Shown here piece by piece: positions 22,199 to 31,500 of a stretch of 64,000 bases of DNA; positions within the stretch are counted from its first letter, which is position 1; each line of letters begins with the position of its first letter. Both the position numbers and the translations under genes were made by a program. This stretch comes from a virus. Under the pieces are notes generated by a model that was not told the DNA's origin, did no database searches, and worked only from the letters and a program-made list of their open reading frames with translations. The stretch spans positions 1 through 64,000 of IMG/VR virus record IMGVR_UViG_3300025057_000004; one strand, given 5' to 3'.

Positions 22199-24135
22199 GA
22201 ATAGAGGTAGGTGACATTGAGGTGTATCCGAATTTGTTCATCTATGTAGGACATTCGTTAGAGGGTGATGAGCGTTATGAATACGTTCTTCACGCCTCTG
22301 ATGATGTCAACACATTAGGTGCATTCTTGGATAGGATGGCTGATGGTATTGCAATGATGGGTTTTAACAATAAAGGATACGATTATCCTGTATTGCATCA
22401 TATGTTCGGTATGTATCGTGATGTATCACCTGCTAAGACATGCATAGGTATATATACATACTCTGAACAGCTCATCAATAGCAACGATAAACCTTGGTTT
22501 AAAGACAGCGAGATACGCATACCACAGTTCGATCTGTATCTATTACATCACTTCAACAATAAGGCTAAAGCTTGTGGTCTCAAACATATTGAGATCGCTA
22601 TGCGAATGGACAACGTGGAAGATCTTCCATTTGCTCCAGGAACCTTCATTGAACAGAGTGATGTAAAGACCGTGCTTGACTATTGTCATCACGATGTAGC
22701 AGCTACAAAGCAGTTTGCTCTTGCTTCAAGCAAAGAGATAGACCTGCGTAAAGGATTGAGTAGCACGTATAACCTTAAGTTATATGATGCAAATGATCCA
22801 AAGATAGGTAGCGAGATCATTCTCAAATTCATTACTGAGAAAATGGGTATCCCACATTGGGAGATACGTAAGATGCGTACATATCGTAACGGAGGATTGG
22901 ATCTCAATGATATCATTCTGCCATATGTGAAGTTCGATACACCAGAGTTCAGTTCTGTACTTGACAAGTTCAAGAACACCATAGTACGTGATACTAAAGG
23001 TGACCTGAAACATCAGATGGTATTCAGAGGTGTACCATACGATTACGGTACAGGTGGTATACATGCCTGTAGAGAAAGCGGTTCGTATCACGAGGATGAA
23101 CAGCATATGATATATGATATCGATGTGCAGTCATACTATCCTAACTTAGCTATACGCAATAAGAAAGCACCGCTACATTTAGGTGATGCGTTCTGTGAAG
23201 TATACGAAACTATATTTGAGACACGTAAAACCTTTGCGAAAGGAACTCCAGAGAATTATGGATTAAAGATCGCATTGAATGGTGTGTACGGTAAATCAAA
23301 TGATATTTATTCGTATCTTTATGACCCCAAATTCACAATGTTCATTACGGTCAACGGGCAGTTACTGCTCAGTATGTTGACAGAGTGGGTACTTACATCA
23401 ACAGATGCTGTACTACTTCAGGCAAACACAGACGGTATCACCGTTAGAATGCCACGTGATCAGTACAGTATTGTGCAGACATTGATGAAGAAGTGGGAAG
23501 AACTCACAGGTCTTGTGCTTGAAGATGCTCACTACAAGAGCATGTTCATCAGAGATGTAAACAACTATATAGCTGTTACAACTGATGACAAGTATAAGTT
23601 CAAGGGTGCATTTGAGATAGATAAAGCATGGCATAAGGATCAGTCACATAGAATTGTGGCAATTGCTGTAGCACGTGCATGTATATTCGGAGTAAGTCCT
23701 TCACAGACATTACTTGAACATATGACAACAGAATATTATGATGACCTTGGTGTGAAAGCACATGGTATCTATGATTTCTGCGGTAGTGTTCGAGCAAGAG
23801 GAGGGGCAAAGTATGAAACAGAATCACTTGTTAATGGAAGTCATACGATAGTTCCAGTTCAAAAGACAAACAGATATTTTGTAAGTAATGATGGTGTAAG
23901 ATTGCGTAAGATCCTGCCACCTGATGAAAACAAGAAGGACATTCTTGAGCTTGAACCTGCAAATCAGCTTAATATCTTTGATATAGTAGAGGATGTAAAA
24001 GTTGAAAAAGAGCGTGTGTCATACATAGAAGCAGGTCATAATGTGACAATGTTCAATAGAGCATTTGATGGACCGTATGATCTCAATTTTGAATATTACC
24101 TGAAAGAATGTAATAAAATATTGGAGCAATTATGA
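22195..24135 (+). CDS. polB: Family B DNA polymerase
   Basis: 646 residues. 3'-5' exonuclease motif I at the N-terminus (VGDIEVYPNLF, Asp7/Glu9), motif II in GFNNKGYDYPVL, motif III in LDYCHHDVAATKQFA. Polymerase motif A YDIDVQSYYPNLAI (about 306-318), motif B KIALNGVYGKS (about 358-368) and motif C NTDGITV (about 411), where the first position is Asn instead of the usual Asp of DTDS. Short, close to the size of compact viral PolB. Copies the genome; coupled to the helicase gene (4-bp overlap). Confidence 0.92.
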   Translation: MRIEVGDIEVYPNLFIYVGHSLEGDERYEYVLHASDDVNTLGAFLDRMADGIAMMGFNNKGYDYPVLHHMFGMYRDVSPAKTCIGIYTYSEQLINSNDKPWFKDSEIRIPQFDLYLLHHFNNKAKACGLKHIEIAMRMDNVEDLPFAPGTFIEQSDVKTVLDYCHHDVAATKQFALASSKEIDLRKGLSSTYNLKLYDANDPKIGSEIILKFITEKMGIPHWEIRKMRTYRNGGLDLNDIILPYVKFDTPEFSSVLDKFKNTIVRDTKGDLKHQMVFRGVPYDYGTGGIHACRESGSYHEDEQHMIYDIDVQSYYPNLAIRNKKAPLHLGDAFCEVYETIFETRKTFAKGTPENYGLKIALNGVYGKSNDIYSYLYDPKFTMFITVNGQLLLSMLTEWVLTSTDAVLLQANTDGITVRMPRDQYSIVQTLMKKWEELTGLVLEDAHYKSMFIRDVNNYIAVTTDDKYKFKGAFEIDKAWHKDQSHRIVAIAVARACIFGVSPSQTLLEHMTTEYYDDLGVKAHGIYDFCGSVRARGGAKYETESLVNGSHTIVPVQKTNRYFVSNDGVRLRKILPPDENKKDILELEPANQLNIFDIVEDVKVEKERVSYIEAGHNVTMFNRAFDGPYDLNFEYYLKECNKILEQL

Positions 24136-25358
24136 AAATAGACGAAAAGAAACGTGCAATAGGTATCCAGGCGAAAGAAGCTTGGGAGGCTTGTGATCAG
24201 TTAGGTACTGTAGAACTTGCGACAGGTATGGGTAAAACGTTTCTTGCGCTTGACTGTATGGCATCATTACCAAAGGGTAGTGATGTCGTATTTCTTGCAG
24301 AGACTGCACAGCGTGAACACGATCTCAATGTAGATATTGATAAGTTCAAGTCTGCATTCGGTGTTGATGTACGTGAGCATGTAAACCTTGAGTTTGCCTG
24401 TTATCAGTCTGCTTGTAAGTGGAGACGCAAGTCATTTGATCTTGCAGTATGCGATGAGATACACGATTCAATGAGTCCTGTATATGTGCAGTTCTACAAG
24501 AATAACAAGTGTAAGCGCATACTTGGTCTGAGTGCTACGGTAAAGTCTGATAGAACCTATGTGATAGATGATGTAGAGGTCAACAAAGAGATACTCTTGG
24601 ATGACATAGCACCTGTATGTTTTACATACGATGTAGGTGCAGGTCAACGTGAGGGTACATCAAGACAGCTTGATATACACGTTATCTATCATAGACTTGA
24701 TCAGAGTACTCGTAACATAGATGGTGGCAGCAAGAAGAATCCTTTCAAGACAACTGAAGCACGTAGCTACAAGTATCTTGATGACCTGTTCTGGCAGGGT
24801 GTATATAGTAAGAAGGATTACTTGGTAAAATCATCTATGATGAAACGCTCAAAACTTTTGTATTCACTTCCTTCTAAGGTAGAGGCTACTAAGCAGTTGA
24901 ATAAGATCATCAAGGGTAAGACGATCATATTCAATAATGATCTGTCCACACTTGAGAAGGTTACTGCAAATGTGGTGCGTTCTGCAAAGAAAGGTGAGAC
25001 AAAGAAACAGCGTGATGAGTTGAACTTTGACCTCCGCAATAGATTTGACAAAGGTAATATACGTACCATCGGTTCGTTCAAGATGCTCAAGCAGGGTGCA
25101 AACCTCAAAGGAGCAGACAACGTGATAATGATGTCATACTATAGTAGTTCCATAGATATGATACAGCGTATAGGCAGATTGCGTAAGAACGGAAACAAGA
25201 AAGGAAGCGTGTTCATCTTTGTTACAGTCGGTACACAAGAGGAGAAGTGGTTCAAAAAGATGACAGAGACAATTCCTATGGAAGAGTTCAATGTCATTAC
25301 TCATTTGGACATTGATCAATTTGTAAAGACCTATGGTAACACTACAGATGATAAGTGA
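24132..25358 (+). CDS. SF2 helicase
   Basis: 408 residues. Motif I ATGMGKTFLAL (about 31-41), motif II as DEIHD (about 107), motif III as LGLSATVKSD, motif VI near SIDMIQRIGRLRKNG with the usual Arg pair. This is the DExH layout of UvsW/RecG-type or restriction-type SF2 helicases. It probably acts at replication forks or in recombination. Genes on both sides overlap it. Confidence 0.88.
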   Translation: MKIDEKKRAIGIQAKEAWEACDQLGTVELATGMGKTFLALDCMASLPKGSDVVFLAETAQREHDLNVDIDKFKSAFGVDVREHVNLEFACYQSACKWRRKSFDLAVCDEIHDSMSPVYVQFYKNNKCKRILGLSATVKSDRTYVIDDVEVNKEILLDDIAPVCFTYDVGAGQREGTSRQLDIHVIYHRLDQSTRNIDGGSKKNPFKTTEARSYKYLDDLFWQGVYSKKDYLVKSSMMKRSKLLYSLPSKVEATKQLNKIIKGKTIIFNNDLSTLEKVTANVVRSAKKGETKKQRDELNFDLRNRFDKGNIRTIGSFKMLKQGANLKGADNVIMMSYYSSSIDMIQRIGRLRKNGNKKGSVFIFVTVGTQEEKWFKKMTETIPMEEFNVITHLDIDQFVKTYGNTTDDK

Positions 25359-25542
25359 TGTTCTCTGGTCAGATATGCTTGATGCTGATGACTATGAGGG
25401 TATTGCAAACTCTATTAACATGAGAGAGGGTGTCGGTACCACGTGTGCCGAACATATAAGGGAGTTGATGCAAGATGAAATTGTTGATGTTCCTGATATT
25501 GATATGATAACACAGATGAATAATCTAAAAATTGTTTACTAA
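25333..25542 (+). CDS. Unknown small protein, 69 aa
   Basis: 69 residues if started at the ATG at 25333, 64 if at 25348 (MISDVLWSDMLDADD). Acidic and helical. Overlaps the helicase stop by up to 26 bp. No family recognised. Confidence 0.55.
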   Translation: MVTLQMISDVLWSDMLDADDYEGIANSINMREGVGTTCAEHIRELMQDEIVDVPDIDMITQMNNLKIVY

Positions 25543-25555
25543 TGAAGAAATACTA

Positions 25556-26116
25556 ATGGATATAATAGGTGTAAATGTGAAGTTGATGGAAGCGAGAGGA
25601 ATGACACCTAATGAGGTCTTTTTTCTTAAAGGTTTGTGTGAGAATATTGAATTTACAGTTGGAAATATCTGTAATATTAACTATCTTCACAGTCTTGGTT
25701 ACGTTGGTGATGACGGTGCTATAACCGATAAAGGTAGAACTATTGTAAAGGCTCTATTCAGAGAGAAGAGGAACTTTGTTCCACCTACTACTGATGAGAT
25801 AAAAGAGCTTGCTGATAAGTTCAGAGAGTTCTTTCCAAAAGGTGTAAAGACCAACAATCATCCCGTAAGAGGCAATATGACCAATATCATACGTAAGTTC
25901 AGGAAGTTCAAAACTGAGTTTCCGCAGTATGATAACGACACGATACTTAAAGCAACCGAAAAGTATGTCAAAGCAAAGGCGAAGGAGAACTATGCGTTTA
26001 TGAAAGTAAGCGAATATCTCATTTACAAAGATGGTACATCCATGCTTGCTTCTCTTTGTGATGCTATACTTGAAGATGAACCTGAAAAGGATGTCAAGTG
26101 GGGACGGCATATTTGA
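25556..26116 (+). CDS. DnaB-linked helical protein, possible loader or regulator
   Basis: 186 residues from the ATG at 25556 (the frame is open from a TTG at 25532). Helical with a HTH-like region (NEVFFLKGLCENIEF; YLHSLGYVGDDGAITDKG) and a basic middle (RGNMTNIIRKFRKFKTEFP). Its stop lies 26 bp inside the DnaB-like gene, so they are coupled. Helicase loader is a guess from position. Confidence 0.6.
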   Translation: MDIIGVNVKLMEARGMTPNEVFFLKGLCENIEFTVGNICNINYLHSLGYVGDDGAITDKGRTIVKALFREKRNFVPPTTDEIKELADKFREFFPKGVKTNNHPVRGNMTNIIRKFRKFKTEFPQYDNDTILKATEKYVKAKAKENYAFMKVSEYLIYKDGTSMLASLCDAILEDEPEKDVKWGRHI

Positions 26117-27203
26117 TGCAGCTCTGTCTCAGATAAAACAGAGACAGGAAAGAGCTGCTTTAGGACATGTGAACTGCATTCCTTTTCCTTTTGAACGAAC
26201 ATCAAGGTTCTTTCCTGGTATAGAACGAGGTACATACGATATATGTACAGCAAACTCAGGCGTTGGTAAGTCCAAGCTTGCACGTTTTCTGTATGTTATC
26301 GTCCCTTACACGTTCATCAAGGAGAACCCTGAGACGGATATCAGATTGAAGATATTCTATTTTAGTTTAGAAGAGAGTAAGGAAAAGTTCATGATGTCCA
26401 TCATATCATATTGGCTGTTCGTCAAACACAATATGCGTGTGTCCATCAAGGAGTTACGTTCTGTCGGTAAGGTAGGCTACTATCTGCCTGACAGTGTGAT
26501 TCAAAAGATCGAAGAAGCAAAGGATTACTTTGCTGATCTTGAGAAATACGTGACCATTGTGGATGACATACATAATCCTACAGGTATCTTCAAGACGATG
26601 AAGACATACAATGAGCAGAGGGGTAGTTGGACAAAACGAAAGATAACCATTGACGGTATTGAGAAAGAGGTCAATGATTCGTATACTCCAAACGATCCTA
26701 ATGAGTATGTCATCTGTATCACAGATCATATCGGTCTGTTGAGAACAGAGAGAGGTCTTACAAAACACGAGACGATAAGCAAATTCTCATCTCAGCACTG
26801 CATTGAACTGCGTAACAAGTATGCTAACATAGTTGTGAACGTTCAACAGCAGAGTTCAGATAAAGAGAAGAAGCAGTACACTTTCAAGGGTCAATCAATT
26901 GATGAGAAACTTGAGCCATCATTGGACGGTCTTGCAAACAACAAAGAGACACAGCGTGATGCTGATAATGTCTTCGGTCTGTTTGCTCCTGATCGTTATC
27001 AGATGGAAGAGTGTGACAACTATCGTGTTGATGTATTGCAAGATCACTTCAGAGTATTATTGATACTTAAGAGTCGTGACGGTGAGTCAAACATCAGAAC
27101 TCCGCTTTTCTTTGACGGTGCCTGTAGTTACTTCAAAGAGATGCCGAGATCAGAAGACAGTACAGAGGTAGAAAAGGTCTACCAGTACGTACAGAACCTT
27201 TAA
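26091..27203 (+). CDS. DnaB-like replicative helicase
   Basis: 370 residues from the ATG at 26091 (MSSGDGIFDAALSQI); the frame is open from 26031 but the earlier part only overlaps the upstream gene. RecA-fold: Walker A CTANSGVGKSKLARF (about 52-60), Walker B region YVICITDHIGLLR, and a conserved Gln-rich NVVNVQQQSSDKEKK-type motif (as VVNVQQQ here). Lacks the long N-terminal domain of bacterial DnaB. Unwinds DNA ahead of PolB. Confidence 0.85.
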   Translation: MSSGDGIFDAALSQIKQRQERAALGHVNCIPFPFERTSRFFPGIERGTYDICTANSGVGKSKLARFLYVIVPYTFIKENPETDIRLKIFYFSLEESKEKFMMSIISYWLFVKHNMRVSIKELRSVGKVGYYLPDSVIQKIEEAKDYFADLEKYVTIVDDIHNPTGIFKTMKTYNEQRGSWTKRKITIDGIEKEVNDSYTPNDPNEYVICITDHIGLLRTERGLTKHETISKFSSQHCIELRNKYANIVVNVQQQSSDKEKKQYTFKGQSIDEKLEPSLDGLANNKETQRDADNVFGLFAPDRYQMEECDNYRVDVLQDHFRVLLILKSRDGESNIRTPLFFDGACSYFKEMPRSEDSTEVEKVYQYVQNL

Positions 27204-27214
27204 TTTTAAGAAGA

Positions 27215-27928
27215 ATGAGCGCAATTGGCGTGTTGGTCGTAGGACCATCAGGTGCAGGTAAAAGCACCTCAATGATGAATCTTGATCCTAAGAGTACATA
27301 CATTGTGAATGTACAAGGAAAGGCATTGCCGTTTCCTAAAGGTAGAGATTACAAACGTGTTCCGAAAGGAGGAAGACCTGATTCAGGTAATATGTACAGC
27401 ACAGATGATGTACCTACAATTTTGCAGGTGCTTCAGTATGTGAGTGACAAGATGCCTGATATGAAAACAGTAGTGATAGACGATTGGCAGTATTGTGCTG
27501 CTAACGAGTTTATGCGTAAAGCAGAGGTGAAAGGTTTTGAGAAGTTTACACAGATAGGTAAACATATCTGGGAGCTTGCTAATGCACCTACTAACTTACG
27601 TGATGACCTTACAGTTATCTATCTTACTCACGAAGAGGAACTTACGGACTCCACAGGTGCTCGTAAGAAGAAAGCGAAGACCATTGGTAAGCTTGTAGAT
27701 GATAAGATCACACTTGAAGGTATGTTCACCATTGTATTGTATGCAGATGTTGAGACAAAAGAAGAGGGTGGTAGCAAGAAACTATGGAATCACTTCGTAA
27801 CTCAGAATGTGGGTGATACTACTGCAAAGTCCCCAATGGGAATGTTCAGTGAACTCAAGATCGATAACGATCTTAAGACAGTCGTTGATACTATCAACGA
27901 ATACTATGGGAGAGGATCCCAAAATTGA
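27215..27928 (+). CDS. Sak4-like RecA-fold ATPase
   Basis: 237 residues. Walker A VVGPSGAGKSTSMM at residues 8-20, Walker B TVVIDDWQY at about 86-94, sensor-like TVIYLTHEEELT. This is the Sak4/short-RecA layout, an annealing-type recombinase ATPase found beside SSB genes in phages. The SSB-like protein lies two genes on. Confidence 0.85.
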   Translation: MSAIGVLVVGPSGAGKSTSMMNLDPKSTYIVNVQGKALPFPKGRDYKRVPKGGRPDSGNMYSTDDVPTILQVLQYVSDKMPDMKTVVIDDWQYCAANEFMRKAEVKGFEKFTQIGKHIWELANAPTNLRDDLTVIYLTHEEELTDSTGARKKKAKTIGKLVDDKITLEGMFTIVLYADVETKEEGGSKKLWNHFVTQNVGDTTAKSPMGMFSELKIDNDLKTVVDTINEYYGRGSQN

Positions 27929-27959
27929 TCAATTTTAATCTTTAATTATTAACTAAGAA

Positions 27960-28307
27960 ATGGAAAACTCCAATTCTAAAAAACAGATCTCTATCAGCGA
28001 GATCATCACCCTTATGGGAGCAGGATACACACGAACTAATACAGCTCGTAATTACAATCCAGAGATCGGATGTATTCAAGATTACTATGACCTACCGAAA
28101 GATCAGGTAAGACTTTTGTTCGAGCATCCAAAATTGGCGAATGTTAAGACGACAAAGGTTGTTGTTCCTATGTTCGATCTTGTAGATGACACTACTACTA
28201 CAAGTAGTGAAGATGAGAATGCCTCTGCTATTCCAGGTGTAACAGCTAATGAAGAGCCTGTAACAGAGACGTTTACTAACACTAACACTTATAATACTTT
28301 TAACTAA
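27960..28307 (+). CDS. Unknown protein between Sak4 and SSB, 115 aa
   Basis: 115 residues. Helical N-terminus (QISISEIITLMGAGYTRTNT), acidic and Thr/Glu-rich tail (LVDDTTTTSSEDENAS; TETFTNTNTYNTFN). Preceded by AATTTTAATCTTTAATTATT. Its stop overlaps the next start as TAATG. Partner of the SSB is possible but unproven. Confidence 0.6.
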   Translation: MENSNSKKQISISEIITLMGAGYTRTNTARNYNPEIGCIQDYYDLPKDQVRLLFEHPKLANVKTTKVVVPMFDLVDDTTTTSSEDENASAIPGVTANEEPVTETFTNTNTYNTFN

Positions 28308-29101
28308 TGGCGATCGGAGTAAGAGACAGTGCAGAAAAGGTAACAGGAGGAGTAAAATTGATGACAGGTGCAAACTTCGTATATGTCAAAGCAATTGCTC
28401 CATCTGTTGAGGAGATGAAGAATGTTCTCGGATTCGAAGAACCAAAGGCACCAACACCATCAGTTGATACAGACGCAGAGGGTAACACCCGTGTACGTAT
28501 TGATATGTGGTTGAGTAGACCAGAAGATGACTTCCTATATCGTGAGTCTTTCTTCATTACAAAGAAGGATGTAGTATCTCAGAGTGGTAAAGTTCAGTTC
28601 GTGAACAACTTTGCTCAGTTCTGTTATGCAGATCCTGAAGAAGGACCTCAGTATGAGTGGTTCAACAAGGAAGGTCTGAGAAGAGCTTTCAATGGCGAAG
28701 AGCAGTTTATGAACTTCATCCGTGTATGGGTAAACCATAAGGGTGGTAAGAAAGGTGAGCAATTGTTCTTTGATAATTGGGATGCTATCTTCGCAGGTAA
28801 CTTCGGAGAGATCAAAGGTATTCTACAGATGACCAATGATGGTGAACCTAATCGTGTAGGCATGCTATTCGGTGTGAAGACAACTGACGATGGTAAGCAG
28901 TATCAGACATCATACAGAAAACTGTATGTACGTCCTTATCAGAATGCTGCTACTGAGTTTCAAAAGTCTTTGAACGATGAGTATGGTGCATTCAATCACG
29001 ATTATCAAGGAAGCCTTGTGTGGCAGGACTACAATCCTACCGCAGTAAAAGACCCTGTGGGTTCTGAAGCACCAGGTGCATCAGATTCTCCTTGGGGATG
29101 A
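28307..29101 (+). CDS. Single-stranded DNA-binding-type protein
   Basis: 264 residues. A beta-rich core with aromatic residues and a Gly/Ser/Asp/Pro tail ending EAPGASDSPWG, like acidic/aromatic C-terminal tails of SSBs used to recruit partners. It sits between the Sak4-like ATPase and the primase, where crAss-like phages usually carry their SSB. No OB-fold motif can be proved by eye. Confidence 0.65.
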   Translation: MAIGVRDSAEKVTGGVKLMTGANFVYVKAIAPSVEEMKNVLGFEEPKAPTPSVDTDAEGNTRVRIDMWLSRPEDDFLYRESFFITKKDVVSQSGKVQFVNNFAQFCYADPEEGPQYEWFNKEGLRRAFNGEEQFMNFIRVWVNHKGGKKGEQLFFDNWDAIFAGNFGEIKGILQMTNDGEPNRVGMLFGVKTTDDGKQYQTSYRKLYVRPYQNAATEFQKSLNDEYGAFNHDYQGSLVWQDYNPTAVKDPVGSEAPGASDSPWG

Positions 29102-29130
29102 TAAACAGTTAATATTCATTATGCTATACT

Positions 29131-30069
29131 ATGCCTGTAAACGTAAGAAAAGAATTGAGTATCGAAAAGATACTCAGCAAAACATCACAGCTTGACATAT
29201 ATAGAAAGTACATCGGAGATGTTTCTCCAAAGAAGATGATATCGTCACCTCTACGTGAGGGCGACAGTACACCTTCATTCAGACTTTACTATGGTAACAA
29301 CGGTGATCTGCGATTCGTTGATTACGGTACAGGTATAAGAGGAGGAGTATTTGATCTCGTATCAATGCTTTATCCTTATCTCACTTTCGGGGAGTTGCTT
29401 GAAAAAGTATGGGAGGATCTGCAATGCAGGTCTCTCCCGCAACTTCCGATAGTATCAAACAAGAGGATAAAACCTAAAAGCTTTCCAACGATACTCATAA
29501 AGAAACGTCAGCCCACAGAGGATGATGTACAGATGTGGAAACAATGGGGAATCTCTACTGATACACTCAATCACTTCAGAGTAAGTCCGATATCTAAGTT
29601 CTGGATAGACAGGTCTTTGTTTAAATGCAAGACCCTCTCTTATGCTTATGATCTGTTCACAGAGTTTAAGATATACAGACCTCTTGAAGAAAGAATGAGA
29701 TTCATATCAGGTGGTATGGAACTGCAAGGTTACAGATTGCTACCTCATAAAGGTGAGATATGTGTGATACAGAAGTCTTACAAAGATGTAATGCTGATGC
29801 ATGAAATGGGAATACCTTCATTTGCACCACAGGCAGAATCTATTGATGTGCCAGAGGATAAGATGGAGAGTATCATGTCACGTTTTGACCGTGTATTCAT
29901 TTGGGGTGATCCAGACACAGCAGGTAATCTGTTCGCAGATAGACATGTTGAGAAGTATGGTGTAACCCCTGTATTCAATGATGACGGTACAAAAGACATT
30001 ACTGATTCTTATGCAATGCACGGTAAGTATCACGCTTATGGTATGATGGAAAAGCTGTTGGGTATCTGA
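29131..30069 (+). CDS. DnaG-type primase, zinc ligands missing
   Basis: 312 residues. N-terminus follows the CHC2 primase pattern (SPLREGDSTPSFRLYYGNNG, then LRFVDYGTGIRGGVFDLVS), but the usual Cys and His ligands are replaced (Ser, Asp and others), so the fold seems kept without zinc. A TOPRIM-type core follows with VFIWGDPDTAGN (about 254-265). Role: makes RNA primers. Closest to DnaG, but the missing zinc site is odd. Confidence 0.78.
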   Translation: MPVNVRKELSIEKILSKTSQLDIYRKYIGDVSPKKMISSPLREGDSTPSFRLYYGNNGDLRFVDYGTGIRGGVFDLVSMLYPYLTFGELLEKVWEDLQCRSLPQLPIVSNKRIKPKSFPTILIKKRQPTEDDVQMWKQWGISTDTLNHFRVSPISKFWIDRSLFKCKTLSYAYDLFTEFKIYRPLEERMRFISGGMELQGYRLLPHKGEICVIQKSYKDVMLMHEMGIPSFAPQAESIDVPEDKMESIMSRFDRVFIWGDPDTAGNLFADRHVEKYGVTPVFNDDGTKDITDSYAMHGKYHAYGMMEKLLGI

Positions 30070-30089
30070 TGGCAAAGTGAAGTTGAAAA

Positions 30090-30437
30090 ATGGCAAACCG
30101 CAATAGAAATGCAGGTCATTCGTGGGAGAGAGAGTGCGTAAAGCTGTTATCAGAGTTTTTTCCAGACGTTGTGACATCACGTTCGGAGTCAAGAAGAAGA
30201 GACGACCAGAAGGTTGACCTCTGCTACACTGACTACCTGAATGTACAGTGCAAAACACTGAAAGACCGTGTAGATTATATATCTGTACTTAAGACTATGC
30301 CTGTAGAGGAAGGTCAACTCAATGTGATATTTGAGAAGAAGACCACTAAAAGTCCTAAAGGAAGATTTGTAACACAGGGCAAATATGTACATATGACGCT
30401 GGATGATTTTATTAACTTAATCCGTAAGACATGTTAA
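30090..30437 (+). CDS. Small PD-(D/E)XK nuclease, Holliday-junction-resolvase type
   Basis: 115 residues. GHSWERECVKLLSEFFPDVV gives the helix with the N-terminal Glu; DDQKVDLCYTDYLNVQCKTL gives the Asp and QxK (VQCK) active-site pattern of PD-(D/E)XK enzymes of the Hjc kind. The basic SRSESRRRDDQK part would contact DNA. Probably resolves recombination or replication intermediates before packaging. Confidence 0.72.
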   Translation: MANRNRNAGHSWERECVKLLSEFFPDVVTSRSESRRRDDQKVDLCYTDYLNVQCKTLKDRVDYISVLKTMPVEEGQLNVIFEKKTTKSPKGRFVTQGKYVHMTLDDFINLIRKTC

Positions 30438-30784
30438 ATCTATCAATATCATTTGCAATACTGCATACGTTTGTAACGGCAACATGCTATCAAGCAGTTC
30501 CTGAACAATGTGATGCAGATCCGTATGTTACAGCATTCAACTACCGTATTGATCCTAAAGATCCATTATCACACAGGTATGTGGCGATAAGCAGAGATCT
30601 TGAGGCATTCTATTCACCAGGTGATTCCATATATATTGTGGGAGTAGGTGAGTATGACGGTATGTGGATGGTTGCTGACAGAATGAATAGAAGATGGTCT
30701 AACAGGATTGATCTTCTTGTAAATAATGATTCCTATGTTGACAGATTTACGGACGTAAGAATCATAGAACATGTTCGGAAATGA
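30431..30784 (+). CDS. Exported 3D/RlpA-like double-psi barrel protein
   Basis: 117 residues. N-terminal signal-like segment LNLSISFAILHTFVTATC, then the 3D-domain pattern YVTAFNYRIDPKDPLSHRY, AISRDLEAFYSPGDSIYIVG, GMWMVADRMNRRWSNRIDLL with the three Asp-type positions (D of ADRM and of RIDLL). The 3D/RlpA fold is found in peptidoglycan-cutting enzymes. A role in host wall entry or lysis is plausible. Odd in a replication block. Confidence 0.6.
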   Translation: MLNLSISFAILHTFVTATCYQAVPEQCDADPYVTAFNYRIDPKDPLSHRYVAISRDLEAFYSPGDSIYIVGVGEYDGMWMVADRMNRRWSNRIDLLVNNDSYVDRFTDVRIIEHVRK

Positions 30785-31043
30785 ACTGTCGGAAACGACA
30801 ATCTCCAAAACATGTGAAGTATTGAATCGTGACAGGGAATCCATTGAGAACTGTAATGTTAGCACATTGCGGTTCGAAGTGGAGGAACTGTACGATATCT
30901 CACATGACCACGTACTTTCATCAGCAATGGCAGGAGATGCTATTGAAGCTGAGATAAAGTACAAAAAGAATGTTGATGAGCTGTATTCACTGCTTATGAA
31001 CGATATTGAAGCCCACCTTGATACAGGTGGCATTTTAATCTGA
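30771..31043 (+). CDS. Unknown small helical protein, 90 aa
   Basis: 90 residues, overlapping the previous gene by 14 bp. Helical, acidic (NVSTLRFEVEELYDISHDHV), ends in HLDTGGILI. Directly upstream of the ubiquitin-like gene; whether it belongs to that system is unclear. No family recognised. Confidence 0.6.
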   Translation: MFGNELSETTISKTCEVLNRDRESIENCNVSTLRFEVEELYDISHDHVLSSAMAGDAIEAEIKYKKNVDELYSLLMNDIEAHLDTGGILI

Positions 31044-31058
31044 CAAAAAACTATAATA

Positions 31059-31493
31059 ATGTCAAGAGCAATCTATATTAAATCAGAAGGTAACGCAAGA
31101 CCAAAGAAAGTAACTGACTTCGAAGGAACTACATTCGGTGAGTTGAAAGCTCACGTAACAGATGTAAACTTTGAGAACGCGAATGTGATCATTCACTCTA
31201 CAAAGACAACATTGTTCGATGATACATCATTGATTCCTGCAGAAGGTGATGTCATCTTGCTTGTGGTACCAAAACAAATGAAAGCAGGTAATGATGAACT
31301 ACAGGTATCTGATACCGATGAGTTCAGCGACCTTATGGAGTGCTACAACGAGCTTGTAGATGCCTCATCTCGTTTTAACGAAGCACTTAAGGCAGTAGGA
31401 GAACTTATTGTAGAGGATGAAGAAAATGTTGAAGTTGGTGGTAGCACTCTTGCTGCTATTAACAGAGCATTCAGAAACTTCTCAGGTAAGTAA
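31059..31493 (+). CDS. Ubiquitin-like (beta-grasp) protein
   Basis: 144 residues. Residues about 1-72 follow the beta-grasp pattern: strand (AIYIKSEG), Lys-Val strand (KKVTDFEGTTFGELKAHV) with the Thr-x-x-Glu-Leu helix start, short strands (NVIIHSTKTTLFDDTSLIP) and the end AEGDVILLVVPKQ. A helical extension (about 85-144) and a C-terminal end SGK follow; MKAG at 74-77 is a second possible modifier end. Followed by a strong hairpin and then by the E2-like, JAMM and E1-like genes. The modifier role is inference from the operon. Confidence 0.7.
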   Translation: MSRAIYIKSEGNARPKKVTDFEGTTFGELKAHVTDVNFENANVIIHSTKTTLFDDTSLIPAEGDVILLVVPKQMKAGNDELQVSDTDEFSDLMECYNELVDASSRFNEALKAVGELIVEDEENVEVGGSTLAAINRAFRNFSGK

Positions 31494-31500
31494 TTGATTA

